Positions 35,550 through 48,313 of a DNA stretch of 64,000 nucleotides are shown here, in pieces. The notes below the pieces were generated by a model, which did not search any database, was not told the DNA's origin, and saw nothing but the letters and a program-made list of their open reading frames with translations. The number at the start of each line of letters is the position of its first letter. Position 1 is the first letter of the stretch. Made by a program: the position numbers and the translations under genes. The stretch covers positions 28,707,501-28,771,500 of the forward strand of contig NC_091668.1 in NCBI RefSeq assembly GCF_042453785.1, in the 5' to 3' direction. This stretch comes from Malus domestica. Its lineage: Eukaryota; Streptophyta; Magnoliopsida; Rosales; Rosaceae.

Positions 35550-36610
35550 TAATATTAATAATAATTAATTACTTTAATAATAATAATGTCTTACTTTAAT
35601 AATATATTAAGAATTGTATGAGGCAAAAGCCTTGACTCAATGTCTTAAGTTTAAATAAAATTAGTGAACTGTGTTTGTTGTCTGAATCGTATTTCATGAC
35701 CAATCTCTCTTTTTATTTGATTTTTCTACGTTTCCAACAAAATTTGTATTTTTCCGAGGGAAAAAAAAGAAACAAATGCATTGTTGGATAGAAAAATATT
35801 AGTCAATTTACCCCCAAAACTTGTAAGACACTACTAGTGTTCTTCCTAAATTTTAATTTAGCGGTCTGGCCAATTTTTCAAAGAACGCTTACAATTGGTT
35901 AAGTTTCGCCTCGCAGTTAAATTTTCATGACTTCCATCTAGTCTTCCGTTTAATCTTCCATGTGATCCTCTTCAAAAGGCAAAAAAGGTCATTTTCTTCC
36001 CTACCCTCTTCTCTTTCCTTTTCTCCACCTACGTGCTATGGCCCAGTAACACATCATCTCCGCAACGGTAACAACATAACCGTCGTCAACTTGTCGCGAC
36101 CGCCGTCATCAACATAGTCCATTGTTCTTGAGAAATGCTTCAGTCTGTCTCATTCCTCGGAAAAAAAAAATTTCGAGATCCCTATTAACCAAACTAATAT
36201 TTAGTTCAACAAACAAGTAACCATTACCTATTTCCAGACAACGAGGGCACGATAATTGCACATTTAGGTGCTATGTGCTACTATCTTACTACCAAAAGGA
36301 TGAGATGCCAAATGCATCTATCAGTAATAGATCCTTTAGATTCAACATGAATCATGCTCCAACCTCGAATCCTCAATCAAGAACATTAAGAAACTGTGCA
36401 AATGGTTAAAAATAGATATGACCAATATGACGAGAGATTTCACAGTGTAATTAGTACATGAAGTAATACATTACGTGTTATCATACAAATAATAAGATTT
36501 ATGTGTTAAAAATTAATAATGTTAAAAAAAAAATTTAACAATTTTTATAAAAACACGTACCACCATGTCCCGTCATAATAAAAAATTTGTCCGGCGCGTA
36601 ACCACCTACA
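35550..36610. other. Spacer between chimera and TMEM87-like gene
   Basis: It starts with AT-rich taat repeats, likely the old plantacyanin 3' UTR. From about 35790 to 36150 it resembles dispersed repeat sequence without clear ends. No ORF supported. Confidence 0.45.
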
Positions 36611-37080
36611 GCCTGACCGACAGCAATCAGCAGTTGCATCCATCATCGACACATTGCTTAGGTCTCACTCACCCTTCACAGTTCACCAACTCTCTCTCTC
36701 TCTCTCTCTCTCTCTCCCCCCTCCATTTCTCTCTCTAACCTCAAACACCAAAGCTCAAAGAGTCCAATCTCCAAAGAGTATGGATTTCACAATCCAGGTT
36801 AGAGCAACGAGGAGAAGAAGAAGAAGCAACGGCATTCCCCATGGCATTTTCTTGATGCTGTCTCTGCTCCTCCTGCTATCATTCCTTCCAAACCCCACAA
36901 ACGCCTCGATCCACGTCTACGACAACCAAACCTTCAGAGAAGTCGGCAACGCCAACCTTCTCTCCGGCGGCAGCGAAGGCATCGCCGCCACTCTCTCCGC
37001 CCGTTCTTACATTCGGTAATGCTTTCGCATTTGTATTTCTTTCAGCTTATTGCTAGACCTATGTACAATTTGCTTCATTC
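36611..37080 (+). repeat. Segmental duplication, copy 2 (in the functional gene)
   Basis: Partner of 34828-35307. Differences are few substitutions plus a 6-bp (two Arg codon) length change and CT-tract length. Both copies keep the reading frame of exon 1. Confidence 0.93.
36688..36716 (+). repeat. (CT)n tract in the TMEM87 leader
   Basis: About 14 CT units shortly upstream of the start codon; the paralogous tract is at 34908-34940. CT-rich leaders are common near plant transcription starts. No TATA box can be assigned confidently. Confidence 0.7.
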
Positions 37081-40000
37081 AATTTTATTGGGTTTTTGGA
37101 ATGTTGGACATGTGCAAGATTTTAGATTTTTGAATTTTGAAGTGGGTGATCGATTTGGGTATTTCTACTTTTGTTTGGGTAGCCAATAAAATGTGTTCTA
37201 TGAAAAGGGTAAAGCTTAATTCAATCTATCTGAATGTGGGATGGACCAGAAGTGGGGAAATTTAGTACAGTATATTAATATTCTCAATGAAGGGTTTAGT
37301 ATAAACATTGGGTTTTAGTTAGTAGCATCCAACTACGTTTTCGATGCAAATTAATGATCAATTAAATTTACCAAGTCTCTAGTTTATGATGACTGACACA
37401 TAGACGATGAATGTGAAATATGGTGTAACTATGATCCTGCAGAATCCATGGACATGAAAGAGAATAAAAGAAGGATTTCTAGAAATTGTTTCGCGGAAAG
37501 TATAGTGTGCAAAACTAAATTCACAAAAAAGTTTTTCTTGAAGCAGCTGAAGTAGATCTTCTAGTTTTATTTATTGTAAGCATCATTTCTTAGTCTCAGA
37601 GTGTCCTCACATTGCCATTCACCAAGTGCATAATCATTCTTTTTGGCGGGGACCTGAATAAGTATTAAGGACGCTGCTTTATATTGTGCAGACAATGTAA
37701 CTGAATTCATAGTCCGATACATTTACATGGTCCGACATTCACCTCTCCCAGACCCTGCGTAAAGCGGGAGCCTTGTGCACTGGGTACGACCTTTACTTTT
37801 GTCTCTGACATTTCCGTGTGGAACAGATTCGAGAATATCACCTTCTGGAGGAGCAAGGATGCTGCTGAGAAGCTTTCAGACATGGAGCATAGTACTGGGT
37901 TGATACAAGTTATAATATTTGAGACAGCTGATCGGAATAATATTGGTGGTTCTGCTTATGGCGGACAAAGAGCTATATGTTGCACTCCTGATCTTGCTAA
38001 GATGGAAGGTTGTAAGCAAGGTGAAGTCATCAGGAGACCTTCTGCAACAGATAAGAATTGGCCTATTGTTTTAAATGTACAGTTCAGTGGGAACTACCTG
38101 TACACAAACATGGATTATCAAGAGATTTTAATCCCAAAAACTGGGATGTATAACTTGTTTTTTGTAGCATGTGATCCAAAACTAAAGGGACTAACTATGA
38201 GTGGGAAGACTTTGTGGAAAAATCCTGATGGTTATCTACCTGGTCGAATGGCTCCACTAATGAAGTTTTATGTGTTTATGGCACTTGCTTACGTGTTGCT
38301 TGGAATAATTTGGTTCACTCAGTATGTGAGGTTTTGGAAGGATATTCTGCAACTTCAGCACTGCATCACAGCTGTTATTGCTCTTGGGTTGTTTGAGATG
38401 ATTCTTTGGTACTTTGATTACGTAAATTTTAATAATACAGGGATGAGGCCAATTGTTGTTACAACATTGGTTGTCACAGTTGGAGCTGTGAGAAAAACAG
38501 TTTCCCGTCTTCTTATCCTCATTGTTTCGATGGGTTATGGTGTGGTGCGGCCCACTCTCGGGGGCCTTACCTCAAAGGTGCTTCTCCTTGGAATAACATT
38601 TTTTCTGGCCACAGAGTTGCTTAATATCACGGAGTATGTGGGGACAATCAACGATGTATCCGGAAGAGCAAGATTGTTTCTAGTTCTTCCTGATGCTTTC
38701 TTGGACGCATTTTTGATATTATGGATTTTTACTTCTCTCTCAAAAACACTAGAGCAGCTACAGGTATACAATTTTGAATTCCTCTATTTAAGTTACATTG
38801 GCATTGTTGTTTCTTGATTTCATGCTTTACTTGTATTTTATTTTCGCCGTAACATAGCAGTTATAAATGTTGAACTATATATTCTTCTCAGGCAAAGAGA
38901 AGCTCTGTCAAACTGGATATGTATAGGAAGTTCTCAAATGCATTAGCAGTCACAGTCATTGCCTCAGTTGCATGGATAGTGTATGAGGTATGGTTTTATT
39001 TATCTTAAACTAGACCCAGGTAAAGAATGAGTTACTGCATCCTTGGCTGACTAGAAAATTTTGTTCAAGTGTTTGATATCTTCAACCTGCACAAATTTGA
39101 CGTACAAACACTGAGGATTCTGAGTGTGTTTTGTCTATTTGAAAATATACTCATATCAAGGCTCAATTGAAGCCAAATTGGAATCTTAGCAATTCACCAT
39201 ATGAAATTAAATAGGATTGCATATGATTATGTACTCACCACTGTTCCTTCATGGCTTCTGATTTTGCGCCGAGATCCCCCTGGTCAAGATTATGAGGTTA
39301 CTGAGTTACACTAGAAATCTTGCAGTTGAAAAATATCACCACCTTTTGTCTGGTTAATGTAAAGAAGGCATTATGAGTAGCAGACTAGCAGATTATGTTG
39401 GCAGACAGACAAAGTGATACTCATATGGTGTAGTGTCTATATACTGTACTATTATTATGCATGCTGCTCACTTTTTCTCTTGCTTTTTTTTTTGTCGGTT
39501 TTGAACTTGGGCTCTTTGTATGCCTGTGTCTTATCCTTTCAAATTTTTATCTTTTTTGTGGGTTTGAATATCTACTAGACATTTGACAAGCCTCCGCTGG
39601 CAGGTATACTTTAAAGCAACAGATCCATTCAATGAGAAGTGGCAGAGTGCTTGGGTCATCACTGCTTTCTGGGATATTCTTGCGTTTGCATTGCTGTGTG
39701 TGATCTGCTATCTTTGGGCTCCATCTCAGAGTTCTCAACGGTGCGTTATACTCTTCTATACCTATATAGTCAATATAATCCTTAAGTCGAATCATTTTGC
39801 TAGGGAAATAAGGTGTCCTCAATGGAGAGTATGTTGCTTACTTTGGATCCGCTTGCAACTTTGCTTCAATTTGTACTGTCACTTATTGAACCAATAGATG
39901 CCAGAGTATACGGAGTTAAGTCATCATGTCAAAGTGTCAAGCATCCACATGCTTTTTTAGGTTCATTATTGTTTGGATTTTAATGCAATTGATGGAATGT

Positions 40001-40292
40001 TTCCCTCATTCATGACATCAGGAACTCTATCTGTAACTGACATCGCTCGTTAGATAAATTCCTTCGTGTCATAGAATTCTTAGGGTTCCCTTGTACCCGA
40101 CTGAGCTGATTTGAACTGCCAAATGTCCATAGGTATGCTTACTCAGATGAAGTGGGAGAAGAGTCTGATGACGAAGAATCTCACTCTCTTACAAGGGCCA
40201 AGCTAGAGGGTGATATCAGCTTAGTCAAGCAAGACAACATTGAAAGCACCAAAGATTTTGATGAAGATGATACAGAAGACAAGAAGGAATGA
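36780..40292 (+). CDS. TMEM87-like / lung seven-transmembrane (GOST) protein
   Basis: Exons 36780-37015, 37827-38763, 38892-38987, 39604-39740 and 40133-40292 join in phase to 521 aa. There is an Arg-rich start, then a signal peptide (GIFLMLSLLLLLSFL). A lumenal domain follows (FENITFWRSKDAA; RAICCTPDLAKMEGC; GMYNLFFVACDP). Seven membrane helices begin at MKFYVFMALAYVLLGIIWF and include LFEMILWYFDYVNFNNTG and SMGYGVVRPTLGGL. The tail is acidic (ESDDEESHSL, DEDDTEDKKE). Plant members of this family are called candidate 7TM proteins. Animal TMEM87 acts in Golgi/endosome traffic; a Golgi or endomembrane role here is inference. Exon 1 is also duplicated upstream. A truncated SINE sits just before exon 2. 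Confidence 0.92.
37732..37793 (+). mobile_element. 5'-truncated SINE copy beside a splice acceptor
   Basis: Matches the last third of the SINE at 32725-32903 (ccgacattcacctctccc through ccttgtgcactgggtacgacc) with one or two changes. It ends about 34 bp before exon 2 of the TMEM87-like gene. Confidence 0.85.
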
Positions 40293-41130
40293 TGATTCAA
40301 CGACGACCTTATATTGAACCTTTCTCTTCATACAAGTTCATGGAGGCCGACATGGCTTAACGCCCCTCAACTAACTTAAGCAATGTCCCGTTGGCCCCGT
40401 CAACTTGGCATGCAAAGAGGGGTTGTAAAAGTTTTGCTACTTTCAACTCGGTCGAATCAAAGGGATCCAGGTTTGTTTCCCCTGTTCTCGAAGCTAATTT
40501 CGTTTTGTTGTGTATGTAAAACCTTAGGTTGTCCACAAAGTTTTACAAGAGTAGATGGAGTCATGAAAAGAAAGAAAAGGGTTGTGTATTGAAAAGCACA
40601 TTAAGCGATTGTAATCTTGATTAGTCATCATGTTTTGTAATTTTGCTCTAAAGGATGAATCAATGTCTTCTTTTGCACTTGTCATCTTCTTTTTCATTTC
40701 TTTTCTTTTACAATATTTCTCTTCTATTAAAAGAGAAACGAGATAATGAGATAAATTGAAGAATTTAATTTTTAGAGGCATTTGTCGAATTCTCCCTTTA
40801 ACTTTAATTTTAGCCGATTATTCCTCTGAACTTTCATAATTAGCCAATTTCACCCTAACGTTAGATTTTAGAATTTTTCATTCAATTTTCAATCTGTTTT
40901 GGTCACACGACAAATGTTTGAGAGTAATAAAATAATTTTATTCCCAATGTGGACAACATATTGCTTTTTTCTTCTCTTCGCTAGTTAACTCTGTACACTT
41001 TTTGCTTGAATTAGCCACGGGTATCTAATTAGCATAAAAAAGCTTTAGAGAATGCGAGTTACAAAAATAGCAGCAATCGCATTCAATCTCTCACAAAACT
41101 TGCTGCCTGTTCTAACTAAATACAGAGGTT
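40293..41130. other. Convergent intergenic region (3' UTRs)
   Basis: 3' ends of the TMEM87-like gene and ALG6 face each other. 40770-41030 resembles a fragment of a dispersed repeat (ctttaattttagccgatta). No gene seen. Confidence 0.55.
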
Positions 41131-43258
41131 TCAAAGGAGCTTCTTTTCTTTATCCACCAAGTTGAAGTCTTTAAGCAACATCCATTGTTTTGCATTGGCG
41201 TACAAAGTAAGACACACGAACTGGGTGAAGCAAACGAGCATTATCAAAGCTTCAAAAAGGAAAGGACACCGGGCGGGGGGATGCACGCTTAAATAAACAA
41301 CATGAAGAACGACCGAGCACAAGACAGAGACTGTTGTCACAGATGATCTCAAGGCACTTGTGTCCCTCGTGGCCCGTCTTCCATTTGGCACATGGTTTAA
41401 AAGGATAAAGAGGGCAGATAACGCAAGATACGGTAGAACCAGTTTGTCACGGTGTAGAAGAGGGAACATCGAGAATAAGGCGTAAAGTGTCATCCAGGTA
41501 TAAAGCATTGGTTCTTCCATTGCCAAAAGACTCGCTGGCAGGAGAGGCAGTAAAATAGACTTCTCGTGCACTGAAAGTTTAAGAACAACAAGCATTATGC
41601 ACCGTAGTATCACGAAATTATGAACAGAAGCTGAAACGATGGGCAAACTTCACTTCACTTACCTTGGAATGAGTAAAGATAAAACGAGAAAGCATTCAGC
41701 AACCCGTAAAGGAAACCCGGCTTGCTTGGAGCCCATATCTGCTGAATCATTGAAGGTAGGAAAGTAGAAACAGTTGCACCCAAGCTGATAAGCTTCAGGG
41801 ACTGTGTTGGAAACAATCTCTTCCATTTTACAAGAACCGAAGTGGTGCACCAAAAGTTAGCCACATAATCCTCAAATATCCCTCTTTCAAAAGGAGCAAG
41901 ACGAGAGAGAACCTGCACAATTGACCAAAACTAATAAGGAAACGAACACCTGTTGTGCGTAAAGTGTAAACAAAAGAAACCAAGCATGTCTTGATTCTTT
42001 TTACAAAATAAAAGAAACAAACAGAAGCTCAAAATTATGCAAGCTGACAAAATTAACTAGTGTCCTACCCCCAAGAAGTCTTCCGTTGAATGAACATATG
42101 GCCACCAGACAACAATAAATGTTCCTAAGACCACAATGCCAAGTTTTAACACTTCCAGAAGTGGATACCGACGCCTTAGGCATTTACCCAGGAGATGACT
42201 GAAAAATGCAGGGGCAAAATATGCACTCATCTGCAAAAAATCATATCATGTTCAACAAGTAGATATCACCGAGCAGAAAGACAAAGATGTGATCACATTT
42301 AACTTCAGTTCAACAATTTCATTTTTCAAACCGTAGTTAAGTGAGGAAATACAATTGTCGCTATTCGCTAAGAATATAGAACGAAACTTAAACAACCATT
42401 ATGCAGATTTAAAACTGAATTAAAAGATACCTGTTTGTGGTTGAGAGCAAGACTGTATAGGACACAGGCTACAAGATCTTTGTCCGAAAGAACAGAGGAA
42501 ATAGCTCCCATAGTCAGACCCAAGCTGATGCAATTGTACTGGCAAAAAATCAATAAGAAATAAGATTGTAAATTTAAACAGTTCAGAGTAACAACTACAA
42601 AAAATTTCATGGATGCCGAATACGAAGAATGCAATGGAAAAATGAACTGTAAACCTGGAAATGACCATGGTCAATCAGGATGAGACACGGATTAAGTAAA
42701 ATAATCGCGATATGCCACGCTATGTCACTCCTTCGGCGATTTGGGTTTTGACCAGCATAGTAAACAAGAACAAAGTATAAAATAGCAGGAAAGAACACCA
42801 AGGCATCGGAGGACAACACTGTCCACCTCATGAGAAGTTTTCCCAGATAGGACTCATGGCCGCGGGAAGCGAAAAGCCCAACCGATTCAGGGCTGAAAAA
42901 TCTAAGGAAAAGGCCATGAACATAACTCTGATAGGCAGTGAGAGGAGGGTAGTCAAGACCCCAGTATCTGAGATCATTGACCGTACTGTTTCGATACCAA
43001 TCCTTGATTGGCACATTGAGTGTGATCTCCATCCAATGCCTCTGAGCTTCAAAGTCCCCATATTTGGGAGGATTTCGCACCAGAGTAAGGATGCAGCGAT
43101 ACCGCGACTCGAACCAACAACGAAAACAATGCAATGGACAAGAATGAAGCTGTGATTCCCCTGTGGATCAACCACCACCAACCACCATCAGATTCAACAA
43201 TCAGCTTTTCTTCCTTGCCCTTTCTAAAATTACCCTTCTTTTTGGAGCTCTTCTCCAT
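41131..43258 (-). CDS. ALG6: ALG6, dolichyl-P-Glc:Man9GlcNAc2-PP-dolichol alpha-1,3-glucosyltransferase, with frameshift
   Basis: Five exons, minus strand: 43258-42655, 42538-42431, 42230-42069, 41912-41663, 41570-41131. All introns are GT..AG. ALG6 adds the first glucose to the lipid-linked oligosaccharide in the ER membrane, using dolichyl-phosphate glucose. Recognisable are LHPYSG and PPKYGDFEAQRHWMEIT with YWGLDYPPLTAYQSYVHG (lumenal loop, conserved acidic residues), NPCLILIDHGHFQYNCISLG, LALNHKQMSAYFAPAFF and the multi-helix C-terminus. Exon 1 changes frame at about 43072-43080. LHPYSGA and NPPKYGDF are in different frames, as if 2 bp were lost, and with 2 bp restored the exon phase fits. 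Everything else is intact, so this is either a sequence error or a very recent null allele. A young Copia element lies 193 bp upstream. Confidence 0.93.
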
Positions 43259-43446
43259 TTTCTCTACTTCTTTCATTGGGGACAAAACACAAACACATGG
43301 CCTGCAGCCAACAGAGAAAGGAAATGAAGAAACGCCGATCAGTTCAATCAACTGACAATCACGAACACCCACACCCACTGCCGGCAGAGATCAGCATGGT
43401 CATAGATCCCAACCACACCGCCACTTCAGCCGCCAGGGCCGCCACC
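43259..43446 (-). promoter_or_regulatory. ALG6 5' flank, cut by a Copia insertion
   Basis: Leader/promoter side of ALG6. Alternative in-frame ATGs at 43276 and 43378 exist, but 43258 gives the family-like start (MEKSSKKKG). The original flank is interrupted at 43451 and resumes at 48971-49054. No TATA box identified. Confidence 0.5.
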
Positions 43447-43451
43447 ACCAC

Positions 43452-44102
43452 TGTTGGAGTATGTGGCCAAGTGGCCAACACCTTTGTTAATAAACAAAGC
43501 AAAAGAAAGAAAAAAGACAACTTAATGATTGTGTCTTCCTTGTTTTGGGGAGGAAAAAAGGGAATTGTTTTGTTTTTGTCTTGACCCATGGAAAAGCCAC
43601 GGATGGCTTTGGGGTTTTAATTAAAGGATAGCAATTATCCTCATGGTTTTAAGGAGTGAGTGAGAGCTGAAAAACAGAGGGCAGAGAAGAAGAAGAAATC
43701 TGGAGCAGCAACCCCATTTCGAAGAGAAGAAGGTACTCTTCTCTTTGGTTAGTAATCATCCATCAAAGTAATTGTAATAGCTTTGAGCTTTGTATAGAGA
43801 AGAAATTAATCACTATATTTTCTTCTCTATTTGTTTCTTTGGTGTGTGAGAGCTATTGGGTGTATTGGGTTATTTGGGTTGTGAGATTGCCAACACTTTG
43901 TAAACTCCCATTTGGTTTGATAGTGGATTATTGGGTGAGCTCCTACTGCTCCGAGAACGTACTCCAGTTACACTGACTGTGGAGGAACCTCGTTAAAATC
44001 TTGGTGTTATTTTCTATATTGTTCTTGCATTTTCATTTGATAAATTTCCTGTGGGTTAGCTTGAGTTGGTTCCAAAAGTTTTGGTGCTATCCTAGCACAA
44101 CA
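43452..44102 (+). repeat. Copia 5' LTR
   Basis: 651 bp, TGTTGGAG...AGCACAACA. Contains a possible TATA-like tgtataga near 43791. Confidence 0.95.
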
Positions 44103-44104
44103 AT

Positions 44105-44116
44105 TGGTATCAGAGC
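44105..44116 (+). other. Primer-binding site of the Copia element
   Basis: TGGTATCAGAGC two bases after the 5' LTR, complementary to plant initiator methionine tRNA as in most Copia elements. Confidence 0.92.
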
Positions 44117-44151
44117 ACTAGTTGCTCTTGGGTACTGTCTAGTTGCCAAAG

Positions 44152-47100
44152 ATGTCAGACGGGCAAGATGAGAATCCTTTTGGAAGCACCTCCGGGTTTG
44201 CAAGAACTACGGTGCAAAATGCAAAGTTCGAAGTTGAAAAGTTTGATGGCACAAACAACTTTGGGATGTGGCAATGTGAGGTCAAAGATGTGTTGGCTCA
44301 ACAAGATCTACTTGCCGCTTTGGGAGAGAAGCCGGAAGCTATGTCGAAGCCGGAATGGGAAAAATTAAATTTGTGGGCTTGCTCTTCAATTCGGTTATGC
44401 CTTGCAAAAACTCAGAAGTATTTTGTGATGCGGGAGACGGTAGCAAATGTGTTGTGGCAAAAATTGGAAGACAAGTATATGACGAAGAGTGCAGAGAACC
44501 GGCTACACTTGAAGAAAAAGCTCTACCGCTTCCAATACAAAGAAGGTACAAAAATGATTAGACACCTTGATGCTTTTAATAAGTTGATTGCCGACTTGTT
44601 AAATTTAGATGAGGATATTAAGGATGAAGATAAGGCCTTAATATTGTTGAATTTCTTGCCGGACTCTTATGAGCATTTTGTTACCACTATTATGCATGGT
44701 AAAGAAACTGTGAAATTTGAAGATGTGTCAAATGCCTTGATGAATTATGAAATGAGGCATAGAGATAAAAATCATGATAGTACCTCTGAAGCTTTATTTG
44801 TTAGAGGTAGATCATCGGAGAGAAGATCATCTTCTAGCAGGAAAAAATCATAGTCTCGACCTAGAGGAAACTCTAAAGGTAGAAAACCTTTGGAAAGGGA
44901 TGAATGTGCCTTTTGTCGTAATAAGGGCCATTGGAAGAAAGATTGTCCTAAGTTGAAGGCCAAGGGTAAAGAAAGTTCTGAAGCTAATGTTGCTGAAGTT
45001 GAAACAGATTTTTCTGATTTTGCTTTAACCACTACCTCATCTTTTGATTGTGCTACTAAATGGGTGTTGGATACGGGTTGTACTCATCATATGACTCCTC
45101 ACAAGGATTGGTTTTCAAGCTTGAAAGAGTTTGATGGTGGCGTTGTGTTCATGGGAGATGACAATCCTTGCACAACAAAAGGGATTGGTACAGTTCGTTT
45201 GAAGTTGCATGATAGCATGGTTAAAGAGTTGACAGGTGTTCGGTATGTACCGAATTTGAAGAAAAATCTTATTTCTTTGGGTACTTTGGAATCTAAGGGT
45301 TTCAGGTTTCATTCAGATGGACAGACATTGAAAGTTACTTATGGTGCACTTGTTGTGATGAAAGCTCCTAGATGTGGCCATTTGTATTTATTGCAGGGAA
45401 GCACTGTGACAGGTGAAGCATCTGTAGTCTCTGAAAATATGGGCACATCTGATTCAGATACTACTAGATTGTGGCATATGAGATTAGGCCATGCCGGTGA
45501 GAAAGCTCTACAAGGGCTTGTGAAACAAGGTCTTCTAAAAGGTGTCACGACTTGTAAGCTTGATTTCTGTGAGCATTGTGTCTTGGGGAAGCAAACTAGA
45601 GTGAAGTTTGGTACTGTTGTACATCAGACGAAGGGCATTCTTGATTATGTGCATTCGGATGTTTGGGGTCCTACAAAGACTCCCTCTTTGAGTGGTAGAC
45701 ATTGGTTCGTGACCTTTGTTGATGATTATTCAAGAAGGTCTTGGGTCTACACTATGAAGCACAAGAGTGAGGTGTTAAGCATTTTCTTGGGTTGGAAGAA
45801 AATGGTTGAGAACCAGACTGGGAGAAAGATTAAGATTTTGAGATCGGATAATGGTGGTGAATACACATCCGATCCTTTCTTTAAAGTTTGCAAAGAGGAA
45901 GGAATTGTGAGACATTTTAGTGTCCGGGGAACTCCACAACAAAATGGAGTTGCAGAAAGATTGAATCGAACCTTGCTTGAGAAGGTTAGATGTATGTTGT
46001 CTCAGTCGGGTTTGAGCAAGTCGTTTTGGGCAGAGGCAGTTACTTATGCATGTCACATCATCAACCGGTTACCCTCAGCTGCTATTCAGGGTAAGACACC
46101 AATGGAGGTATGGACTGGAAAACCTTCTTCTGATTATGACTATATCCGTATTTTTGGTTCACCTGCTTATTTTCATGTGACTGAAAATAAACTTGATCCT
46201 AGAGCGAAAAAGGCTATCTTTCTTGGTTTTAGTAGTGGTGTCAAAGGTTACAGGTTGTGGTGCCCAGAGATGAAAAAACTTGTAATCAGCAGAGATGTGA
46301 CATTTGATGAAGAAAGTATGTACAAAGTCTCTGAGAAGAATGTGAAAGATGTCCAACAGGTGGAGCTTGAGAAAGTTGCCTCTGGTACTTCAAATCCTAT
46401 TTCCGCTGATGTCGAAGCCACTACAAGTGAAGAAGTTGGAGACCATGAGGATGTTGAAGAAGTTGAACTTGAAGATTCTATTCAAGTTGAAGAGCAAGTT
46501 TCACCTCAAGAGTCTATTGCCAAGAACAGAGGAAATAGACAAATTACCAAGCCAGCTCGGTATAGTGACTATGTTGCTTTTGCTCTTCCTATTATCACTG
46601 AAGAGATTCCATCCAATTTTGAGGAAGCTATTGAGAGTGAGGAGAAGAATAGGTGGTGCAATGCCATGGGTGATGAGATGAATTCTCTCTTGAAGAACAA
46701 GACTTGGGAGTTAGCTAAATTGCCTAAGGGCAAGAAAGCTATCGGTTGCAAATGGGTGTATGCCAAGAAGGAAGATGCTGATGAGAAAAGTAATGTAAGA
46801 TTCAAAGCAAGATTAGTTGCTAAAGGGTATGCACAAAAGGAGGGCATTGACTACAACGAAATCTTTTCTCCGGTTGTGAAGCACTCCTCAATTCGCATTA
46901 TGTTAGCTCTTGTTGCACAGTATGATCTTGAACTTGTGCAACTCGATGTGAAGACGGCTTTCCTACATGGTGATTTGAATGAAGAGATCTATATGTGTCA
47001 ACCGGATGGGTATATAGTGAATGGGAAGGAAAATTTGTTTTGCAAATTGAAGAAATCACTTTATGGCTTGAAGCAATCTCCAAGGCAATGGTATTTGAGG

Positions 47101-48183
47101 TTTGATAAATTTATGAGAGGCCAAAATTATTCTAGAAGTCAATATGATCATTGTGTGTACTTCAAGAAGTTGCAAGATGGGTCTTTCATTTATTTATTGA
47201 TATATGTTGATGATATGTTGATTGCCTCAAAGAATGTTGAAGAGATTGAAAATTTGAAGAAGCAAATGAAGAATGAGTTTGAGATGAAGGATCTTGGTGA
47301 AGCGAAGAAGATCCTTGGCATGGAGATCACTAGAGATAGAGAGAAGGGTTTGGTCAGTTTGAATAAAAAACAATACCTTGAGAAGTTGATTCGGAAGTTT
47401 GGAGTTCATGATTCAACTAAACCGGTTAGTACCCCTTTGGCTCCTCATTTTAAATTGAGTTCTCTACAATGTCCTAAAACTGATAAAGAGAAGCTGCAAA
47501 TGAAAAATATACCATATGCAAATTTGGTTGGTAGTTTGATGTAGGCAATGGTATGCTCTAGACCGGATATTGCTCATGCAGTTGGCATGGTGAGTCGATA
47601 TATGCATAATCCAGGTAAAGAGCATTGGCAAGCAGCTAAGTGGATATTGAGGTATCTCCATGGTACTCGAGATGTTGGTTTATGCTTTGAAAGGGATGAC
47701 TCTGGTATTGGTCATTTTGCAGTTGGTTATGTTGATTCAGATTATGCAGGTGATCTGGATGGAAGGAAGTCTACTACAGGCTATGTGTTTACTATGGCTA
47801 AAGGACCAGTTTGTTGGAGGTCTATTTTGCAGTCGTCTGTTGCCTTGTCTACTACAGAGGCTGAATATATGGCAGTTGCTGAAGCTATAAAGGAGGCCAT
47901 TTGGATACATGGGCTGATTAGAGATTTGGGGGTTGATCAGAAGCAGGTGGAGGTACATTGTGATAGTCAGAGTGCCATTTATTTGGCTAAGTATCAGGTT
48001 CATCATGCGAGGACCAAGCACATAGATGTGCGTTATCACTTTGTTCGTGAAATTGTTGGTGAATGGGAAATCATTCTCCAGAAGATTCCAACTAAAGACA
48101 ACCCCGCTGATATGTTGACTAAGGTTGTTGGTGTAGCCAAGTTTGTTCACTGTTTGAACTTGGCTCACATTTTGCCTATATAA
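44152..48183 (+). pseudogene. Copia gag-pol polyprotein with two in-frame TAG codons
   Basis: A single frame of 1,343 codons, Tnt1-type. Gag (UBN2 region) spans about residues 1-235, followed by the zinc knuckle CAFCRNKGHWKKDC (252-265). Protease has WVLDTGCTHH near 304. GAG-pre-integrase (LWHMRLGHAG) is near 440, and integrase follows with CEHC, SDVWGP and SDNGGEYTS (about 500-570). Reverse transcriptase has YVDD at about 1018, and RNase H has DSDYAGDLDGRKSTTGYVF, STTEAEYMA and CDSQSAIYLAK. TAG stops at 44851-44853 (after gag, before the knuckle) and 47542-47544 (at the VGSLM start of RNase H) keep the frame. A start at 44143 would add three residues. Unless the stops are read through, the element needs help in trans. 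Confidence 0.95.
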
Positions 48184-48297
48184 AGAAGGCGTTGAGCAGT
48201 AGGAGTTTTGGAGCATTTGGCTCGGCATGAGTTGTTCTCTTGCTAGTGTTTGGGAGTGTTTTTGTGTTGGTTGGCTTATCATGGTGATTTCGGAACT

Positions 48298-48313
48298 TGG
48301 CCAAGGTGGAGAT
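48298..48313 (+). other. Polypurine tract of the Copia element
   Basis: The purine-rich string aaggtggagat just before the 3' LTR (TGTTGGAG at 48314). Confidence 0.6.
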
